This document shows positions 49,142-54,404 of a DNA stretch of 54,404 nt, piece after piece. Each line of letters opens with the position of its first letter. Within the stretch, counting starts at the first letter, position 1. This stretch comes from an uncultured Methylococcaceae bacterium (GTDB taxonomy: Bacteria > Pseudomonadota > Gammaproteobacteria > Methylococcales > Methylomonadaceae), in contig CAJADF010000035.1 of NCBI GenBank assembly GCA_903938485.1, positions 1 through 54,404 on the forward strand. Reading direction: 5' to 3'. A program made the translations under genes and the position numbers. Below the pieces are notes generated by a model. The model was given only the letters and a program-made list of their open reading frames with translations, ran no database searches and was not told the origin of the DNA.

Positions 49142-50527
49142 CTACTTCAACAACTTTAATAATTCAGCCGTTTTATCTTGCATAAGTTTAAAATCGGCGC
49201 GTGATTCAACATTTAATCTCACTAACGGTTCTGTATTGGAACAACGTAAATTAAAACGCCATTCCCCCATATCCATACTCAGTCCATCGGTATAATCTAT
49301 ACTTATTGCAGATTGCTGATAACACTCTTTAACGTGTTCTATCGCTGTAATAGCCTGAGGTAGGGTCCTATTAATTTCACCACTGGCTGGAAATTTTTGC
49401 ATACGCTCATCAACTAATTCTGACAAACCTTTACCCGATCGACTCATCAACTCAATAACTAATAACCAAGGAATCATGCCGCTATCACAATATGAAAAAT
49501 CTCTAAAGTAATGATGGGCACTCATTTCTCCCCCATAAACCGCATCTTCTAGACGCATACGTTCTTTAATAAATGCATGCCCAGTTTTACTTTGAATGGG
49601 CACCCCATTCATCGAACTTACAATATCCACCGTATTCCAAGTTAAGCGGGGATCATGTACAATTTTTGCACCAGGATAGTGTTTAAGAAACGCTTCTGCC
49701 AACAAACCGACGATATAATACCCCTCAATAAATCGGCCGTTTTCATCAAACAAAAAACAGCGATCAAAATCACCATCCCAAGCGATACCTAAATCTGCCT
49801 TATGGGTTTTGATTGCGTTAATTGTACTTTCTCTATTTTCTGGAAGTAGAGGATTAGGAATCCCGTTAGGAAAATACCCATCAGGATCATGATGAAGTTT
49901 AATAAACGCCAATGGGTGCTGAGTGACTTTTTGCAGCGCCATTTCCAAATCATCAATCACATGACCCGCCACACCATTACCCGCATTAACGACTATTTTT
50001 AAAGGCTTTAACACCGAAGCATCGATGTAAGTTAGCAAATGCTCTGTATAAGTTTTAGCAATAGAAATTTTCTTCATTACCCCTTTTTTAGCGACTACAT
50101 CAGAGAATTGATTTAGCTCTGCAATTTGTTTAATGTCATTTAACCCTGTGTCACCACTGACCGGTTTACTGTGCTCACGTACCAACTTCATGCCATTAAA
50201 ATCTATAGGGTTATGGCTTGCAGTCACCATAATCCCTCCGTCCATAGCCAAACCCGCATCTTGATACGCAAAAGTAGCATAGTAAACTTCTTCAGTACCC
50301 GATAAACCAATATCATAAACATCTACGCCCGCATCAAGTAACCCATTTATCAAAGCTGTCGCCAAATCGTTACTCGATAAACGCATATCTCGTCCAACAA
50401 TTACACGCTTAGGCTTAATATATTGCGCATAAGCCCTGCCAATTCTATAAGCAATATCGGAATTTAATTCTTCAGGTAAACGGCCACGAATATCGTAGGC
50501 TTTAAAACAAGTGAGTAGTTGAGTCAT
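49142..50527 (-). CDS. manB: phosphomannomutase / phosphoglucomutase family
   Basis: Interconverts mannose-6-phosphate and mannose-1-phosphate for GDP-mannose (surface polysaccharide) synthesis. About 461 residues. Active-site phosphoserine loop [20 protein letters not shown] (near residues 93-112), metal loop [14 protein letters not shown], sugar loop [14 protein letters not shown], and phosphate-binding [16 protein letters not shown] at the end. This is the CpsG/ManB-like type. I chose ATG 50527 ([15 protein letters not shown]). The frame reaches back to 50611, but a TATAAT at 50574-50579 lies inside that extension. GlcN mutase activity is less likely. Confidence 0.92.
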   Translation of the reverse strand: MTQLLTCFKAYDIRGRLPEELNSDIAYRIGRAYAQYIKPKRVIVGRDMRLSSNDLATALINGLLDAGVDVYDIGLSGTEEVYYATFAYQDAGLAMDGGIMVTASHNPIDFNGMKLVREHSKPVSGDTGLNDIKQIAELNQFSDVVAKKGVMKKISIAKTYTEHLLTYIDASVLKPLKIVVNAGNGVAGHVIDDLEMALQKVTQHPLAFIKLHHDPDGYFPNGIPNPLLPENRESTINAIKTHKADLGIAWDGDFDRCFLFDENGRFIEGYYIVGLLAEAFLKHYPGAKIVHDPRLTWNTVDIVSSMNGVPIQSKTGHAFIKERMRLEDAVYGGEMSAHHYFRDFSYCDSGMIPWLLVIELMSRSGKGLSELVDERMQKFPASGEINRTLPQAITAIEHVKECYQQSAISIDYTDGLSMDMGEWRFNLRCSNTEPLVRLNVESRADFKLMQDKTAELLKLLK

Positions 50528-50573
50528 ATGTTGTAATAATGTGAAATGATGTGATTTAAATTTAATTAAGTTA

Positions 50574-50579
50574 ATTATA
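50574..50579 (-). promoter_or_regulatory. candidate manB -10
   Basis: TATAAT on the minus strand, 47 bases before ATG 50527. No clear -35. Confidence 0.35.
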
Positions 50580-50710
50580 CCCTGATAAACTGTATTATCC
50601 TGATAGGACACAATATCTTATGCGTTTGTAGTAAATAATATAAGCGTGTAATATTGAAATCATCAATATGTATGAATCCAGATACTTTTTCTCGTACCTA
50701 ATTATTTGCT

Positions 50711-53700
50711 ATGTATATAACTAATCGTCTTAACGCCATAACAAAACCTACTATTTTTATTACGCTATTATTAAGCTTATTTTTTACTTCGCTAAATCTT
50801 CACGCTAAAACTCATCCAAACGTTCAAGTTCATAGCTCCATAATCGATATTAATAAAGATACCTTACAAGCCAAAATTGATGCCGTTAACAATCGTAAAG
50901 GGCTGGATGAAGATCTTAAATCTAAATTATTATCCATTTATCAATCAGCGCAAGACAATCTAAGTAATATAGAAAGTTATAAAAGTCGTAGTCTGGAATT
51001 TAATCAATCTATTAAACAATCAACTGACTTATTAAAAAACTATCAAAATGAAATTAATGACACCGTAGCGAATCTGTCAAAACAAAAATTAGAAGACTTT
51101 ACTAAAGTTTCCACGACTGATTTGGAGCAACGAGAAATTATCGAAAAAGGCAAAGTCAGTGCCTTAGACGAACAATATAAGAAAATTGAAAATGAATTAA
51201 GTCTTCAACAATCAAGACCCGTACAAATACGTGAAGAAATTTTAAGCGCAAAACAAGACCTAGAAGCCACACAAACTCAAATTCAACAAGCTACAAACAA
51301 AAACACTAACAAGATAGAAATAGAAGCTAATTTAATATTACTCAAAACCTTAGTGGACGCACGAACGACTGAAACTAAAATGCTAGATATTGAAGCAATT
51401 AGCAATCCAGCACGCGTTGAAATATTAAAAGCCCAGTTGCAACTCACTGAATTACAAAAAAATGGACTACTTCCTATCATCAATACCATTGAGTCAATTT
51501 TAATTGATCGGCGAGAAAAAGATGCCCAAAACATGCAAAATGAACTTAATGAGGCAGAAAAAGAATTAGCCGGCAAACATCTACTCATACAAAATTTAAC
51601 GCGGGAGAATATTCAACTTTCGCGAGCACTTCAAGCGGTAAATCTTAAAATTGAAAATTATACTGATCAAAAATATAAAGCCGACGAAGCCACAAAACAG
51701 ATCAATACAGAATTCAAAGGTGCTGATAAAAAAATAAGCCTAGCCGCTATCAGTCCTGAACTAGGAAAAATATTACGAGAACAACGTCGAAATCTAGATG
51801 CCAATGCCCAAGCCTATTTACAACTTGAAACCATACAAAACGAGACCGCTTTAGCAAGTCTTGAACAATATAAATCAGAAGATAAACTTAAAAAAATAAG
51901 TGATATTGATAGTTATCTTAAAGTACTCATGGATACACAAGTCGATAAATCAATCGCGTCTATTGATAGATTTATGATTCAATCTGAAATAAGAGTACTA
52001 CTTGATAATCAAAAAGAATTATTAAACAAATTAACATTAGACTACAGCACCTATTTAAGAATATTAGGTGACTATGACTTTTCAGAACAACAACTCATCA
52101 CTGAAGCGAATAAATTTACAAAATATCTTGATGAAAATTTGCTCTGGGTTAAAAGTTCTGACCCCTTCAGTATCGAAACACTGGCTAATTTATACTACGC
52201 CATCAAATGGTTATTATCCCCTATTAACGGGTTACATGTTATCACTGACCTCGGGCATTTATTTAAAGAAAAAACGCTGTTATTTATCCTAGGTATTTTA
52301 TTAATTGTAGGACTTAAATATTCCAGAAATTGGGCATTACAACAACTCGCTACAAATAATGCTAATCATAGTAAAAAATACACCACCCATTTTAGTTTTA
52401 CCTTACAGGCCTTGTTTTATAACTTTTTAAGGGTAGCAAACCTACCCCTAATTTTTGCTTATTATGGGTGGTTAATCAATGTAGATTTGCATCTCAATGA
52501 CTTTACCCGAGCCATCGGAATAGGTTTTAAAAACGCTGCCGTCCCCTACTTATTTATAAACTACTTTTATGAATTATTTACCATTAACGGCATTATTAAC
52601 AAACACTTCGGTTGGAAAAAAATAAACTGTCAAAAAATCCAAAAAGAATTACATTGGGTGCGTTATGTTGCCATTATAAGTAGTTTTTTGATAACTGCGA
52701 CGGCTGCCTCAAATAACACCTTATATGGTGATAACTTAGGACGCTTGGCATTTATTGCCAGCATGATAGGTATAGCATTATTCTGGGGACGATTACTACA
52801 TCCCAAAACAGGTTTATTTAATAGCGCATTAAAACTACAAAAGTTTATTTTACTCAATAAATTAAGCTTCGTTTGGTATTCCATTATATACATCGTACCC
52901 CTAATAATGATTGGATTTGCAATTGCCGGTTATTATTTAAGTGCGTTGCAATTACAAGGACAACTTATTCAATCAATGCGCTTAATATTTTGCGCAATCA
53001 TAATCCACCAGTTAGTAGAGCGATGGTTAACGATCATAAAACATCAATTAATGCTTAAAAATGCAGAAGAACAACGAAAAGCGGCATTAAATAATGATAG
53101 AACAACCTCTGCAGCAAGTGAAAATCCAATACTTCCCAACTTAGCATCAATTATCGATATCCCCAAAATTAACGCTCAAACAATTAGATTACTCAATGTA
53201 TTCATTGGTCTAAGCTTGGTGGTTAGCTTTTGGATTATATGGAAAAACTTGTTACCGGCATTCTCATTTTTAGAAAATATTGTGCTTTGGCAACACTTAA
53301 CCATCAAAGATGAACAAAAACTATATGAAGCCGTCACCCTGAGTAACTTACTCATGGCGAGTGTTTACTTATCTATAGCGGTCGTGTCAGTAAGAAACTT
53401 GTCCGGTGTCATGGAAATATTAGTATTTAGACGGTTAGCGATTGAAGCAGGCACCCGTTACGCTTTTAATCAACTGGCAAACTATACCATCATCACTATT
53501 AGCTTTATTAGCATAGCCAATGAATTAGGTGGAAGCTGGTCACAAGTACAATGGTTAGTTGCAGCACTCAGTGTGGGATTAGGCTTTGGGCTTCAAGAGA
53601 TATTTGCAAATTTAGTCTCTGGGATAATTTTGTTATTTGAACGCCCTATACGCGTGAGTGATACTGTCACCATTGGCTCAATTACAGGAAAAGTGAGTCG

Positions 53701-54115
53701 TATACAAATGCGAGCAACCACATTAATAGATTGGGACCAAAAAGAACATGTTGTGCCAAATAAAACCTTTATAACCAGCCAACTGGTTAACTGGACATTA
53801 AGTGACACCATCACCCGCTTAGAATTATTAATCAATGTTGCTTATGGCACAGATTTAGAATTAGCCCACCAAGTGATGTTTAACTGTGTTCTAGATATGC
53901 CAGAAATATTAAAAGAACCCGCCCCTTGTGTATTGATAGTCGGATTTGGTGAGAGTGCAGTCAATTTTTCTATTAGAATTTTTGTTGATGAAATGGCTAA
54001 TCGACTACCCGTTACCCATTTTTTATATATTCGTATAGAAAAAGCCTTACGTGAGCATAATATTCAAATGCCTTACCCTCAACAAGATATACATATTAAA
54101 TCATTACCCGCATAA
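50711..54115 (+). CDS. mechanosensitive ion channel, MscK/MscM (KefA/YjeP) type
   Basis: Large MscS-superfamily channel, 1134 residues. Signal peptide to about residue 33 (LSLFFTSLNLHA-KT). A long periplasmic, mostly coiled-coil region follows (about 35-480; for example the QQSRPVQIREEILSAKQDLE segment). Then come about 8 additional transmembrane helices and the MscS core from about residue 900, with LVAALSVGLGFGLQEIFANLVSGIILLFERPIRVSDTV as the pore helix and gate region and IQMRATTLIDWDQKEHVVPNKTF as the beta domain. Protects against hypo-osmotic shock. MscK and MscM are not easily separated by eye, so no symbol is given. Confidence 0.92.
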   Translation: MYITNRLNAITKPTIFITLLLSLFFTSLNLHAKTHPNVQVHSSIIDINKDTLQAKIDAVNNRKGLDEDLKSKLLSIYQSAQDNLSNIESYKSRSLEFNQSIKQSTDLLKNYQNEINDTVANLSKQKLEDFTKVSTTDLEQREIIEKGKVSALDEQYKKIENELSLQQSRPVQIREEILSAKQDLEATQTQIQQATNKNTNKIEIEANLILLKTLVDARTTETKMLDIEAISNPARVEILKAQLQLTELQKNGLLPIINTIESILIDRREKDAQNMQNELNEAEKELAGKHLLIQNLTRENIQLSRALQAVNLKIENYTDQKYKADEATKQINTEFKGADKKISLAAISPELGKILREQRRNLDANAQAYLQLETIQNETALASLEQYKSEDKLKKISDIDSYLKVLMDTQVDKSIASIDRFMIQSEIRVLLDNQKELLNKLTLDYSTYLRILGDYDFSEQQLITEANKFTKYLDENLLWVKSSDPFSIETLANLYYAIKWLLSPINGLHVITDLGHLFKEKTLLFILGILLIVGLKYSRNWALQQLATNNANHSKKYTTHFSFTLQALFYNFLRVANLPLIFAYYGWLINVDLHLNDFTRAIGIGFKNAAVPYLFINYFYELFTINGIINKHFGWKKINCQKIQKELHWVRYVAIISSFLITATAASNNTLYGDNLGRLAFIASMIGIALFWGRLLHPKTGLFNSALKLQKFILLNKLSFVWYSIIYIVPLIMIGFAIAGYYLSALQLQGQLIQSMRLIFCAIIIHQLVERWLTIIKHQLMLKNAEEQRKAALNNDRTTSAASENPILPNLASIIDIPKINAQTIRLLNVFIGLSLVVSFWIIWKNLLPAFSFLENIVLWQHLTIKDEQKLYEAVTLSNLLMASVYLSIAVVSVRNLSGVMEILVFRRLAIEAGTRYAFNQLANYTIITISFISIANELGGSWSQVQWLVAALSVGLGFGLQEIFANLVSGIILLFERPIRVSDTVTIGSITGKVSRIQMRATTLIDWDQKEHVVPNKTFITSQLVNWTLSDTITRLELLINVAYGTDLELAHQVMFNCVLDMPEILKEPAPCVLIVGFGESAVNFSIRIFVDEMANRLPVTHFLYIRIEKALREHNIQMPYPQQDIHIKSLPA

Positions 54116-54134
54116 GGCACTTAATACTAAAAAG

Positions 54135-54168
54135 CCCCGCAAGTCTTAGGACTTCGCGGGGTTTTTTT
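54135..54168 (+). terminator. rho-independent terminator after the mechanosensitive channel gene
   Basis: GC-rich stem CCCCGCAAGTC / GACTTCGCGGGG with one bulged C and a TTAG loop, then seven T residues (54162-54168). 20 bases after the stop. Confidence 0.93.
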
Positions 54169-54197
54169 ATGGCTTATTATTACAATGCTTTAGGCAT

Positions 54198-54229
54198 AAA
54201 AAAAGGGGCTAACCTTTCGGCTAGCCCCC
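54198..54229 (-). terminator. rho-independent terminator for the leftward gene at the window edge
   Basis: On the minus strand GGGGCTAGCC-GAAA-GGTTAGCCCC, then a run of T. The one non-Watson-Crick pair is G-U in this direction only, and the GAAA tetraloop also fits this direction. Confidence 0.88.
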
Positions 54230-54275
54230 TTTCTTACATCTAACTACTTAAAGCTTCAGGCTCCAGGCTTAAGTC

Positions 54276-54302
54276 TTGGGTTGCGATTTTCCTGCAACCC
54301 AA
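54276..54302 (-). repeat. 9-bp inverted repeat in the 3' untranslated region of the edge gene
   Basis: TTGGGTTGC (54276-54284) and GCAACCCAA (54294-54302), 9-base loop, between the stop at 54315 and the terminator at 54198-54229. No T tract, so it is probably an mRNA 3' structure. Confidence 0.55.
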
Positions 54303-54314
54303 TCCTGTTAACCC

Positions 54315-54404
54315 TTACTGTGCTCTTGCCGTCGCTACAGTAGACCACGCTCCAGCACCGCCAGGTCCTACAGCGCGCACTTTCATCGATACCGTTGTTC
54401 TCGA
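54315..54404 (-). CDS. 3' end of a gene with a fibronectin type III-like C-terminus (partial)
   Basis: Thirty codons open to the window edge and ending in TAA. The protein ends VRAVGPGGAGAWSTVATARA-Q. The pattern (V/Y)-x-VRAV-x-(G-rich)-WS-x-x-A-x-A is that of the last two strands of a fibronectin III domain, common in secreted or cell-wall proteins. It is visibly richer in G and C (about 55%) than the rest of the window. It cannot be identified further. Confidence 0.55.
   Translation of the reverse strand, partial: SRTTVSMKVRAVGPGGAGAWSTVATARAQ

Noticed and set aside
50651-50669. ATATTGA / TCAATAT inverted repeat before the mechanosensitive channel gene as an operator
   Set aside because: Only 7 bp in very AT-rich DNA; expected by chance often enough that I do not call it.

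Overview
The window reads as one piece of an AT-rich gammaproteobacterial chromosome (roughly 35-38% GC by eye, not computed). The evidence is gene content and order. It carries a suhB / trmJ-cysE-iscR block, lptF-lptG, a lolD-lolC/E pair, bamE next to a divergent fur, rnfH-ratA, smpB, and a class II ribonucleotide reductase split into nrdJa and nrdJb as in Pseudomonas aeruginosa. I cannot name the genus. No rRNA, tRNA, CRISPR array, insertion sequence or prophage was seen.

Layout. 1-18.4 kb is mostly housekeeping: argH; comEC-lolD-lolC/E-fur on the minus strand; bamE; rnfH-ratA-sodium symporter (minus); smpB and a HopJ-family gene; pssA; leuA-UDG-like-rimI; suhB (minus); trmJ-cysE; and iscR-cysteine desulfurase-iscA under a recognisable IscR type 1 site. 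18.4-23.5 kb holds secA and lptF-lptG on the minus strand. 23.8-32 kb is metabolic and transport: a SulP transporter with a DUF2490 outer-membrane protein, a His-rich CDF metal exporter, an MFS transporter, rlmA, and stand-alone eutB-eutC. 32-36.3 kb is an arsenic resistance operon, arsR-arsC-arsD-arsA-acr3, read leftward from palindromic ArsR-like operators. 36.4-42.9 kb has an ABC exporter, a YeeN-type YebC protein, two small DUF proteins, and nrdJa-nrdJb behind a pair of NrdR boxes 31 bp apart. 43-48.7 kb carries two large RTX proteins that share a C-terminal module but have different N-terminal heads. 49.1-54.1 kb holds a phosphomannomutase and an MscK/MscM-like channel. The last 90 bases are the GC-richer 3' end of a leftward gene with a fibronectin-III-like C-terminus.

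How the genes work together. Several neighbours form recognisable modules: LolD with its permease (lipoprotein release) and BamE (outer-membrane assembly); LptF with LptG (LPS export); CysE with the desulfurase and IscA (cysteine to Fe-S clusters, under IscR); ArsC, ArsD, ArsA and Acr3 (arsenate reduction and arsenite efflux). EutBC and NrdJab both need adenosylcobalamin, so the host depends on B12, yet no cobalamin riboswitch is visible near either. The least ordinary parts are the twin RTX proteins, the NrdR box pair, the inverted repeat between fur and bamE, the isc locus lacking iscU, and the right-hand edge.
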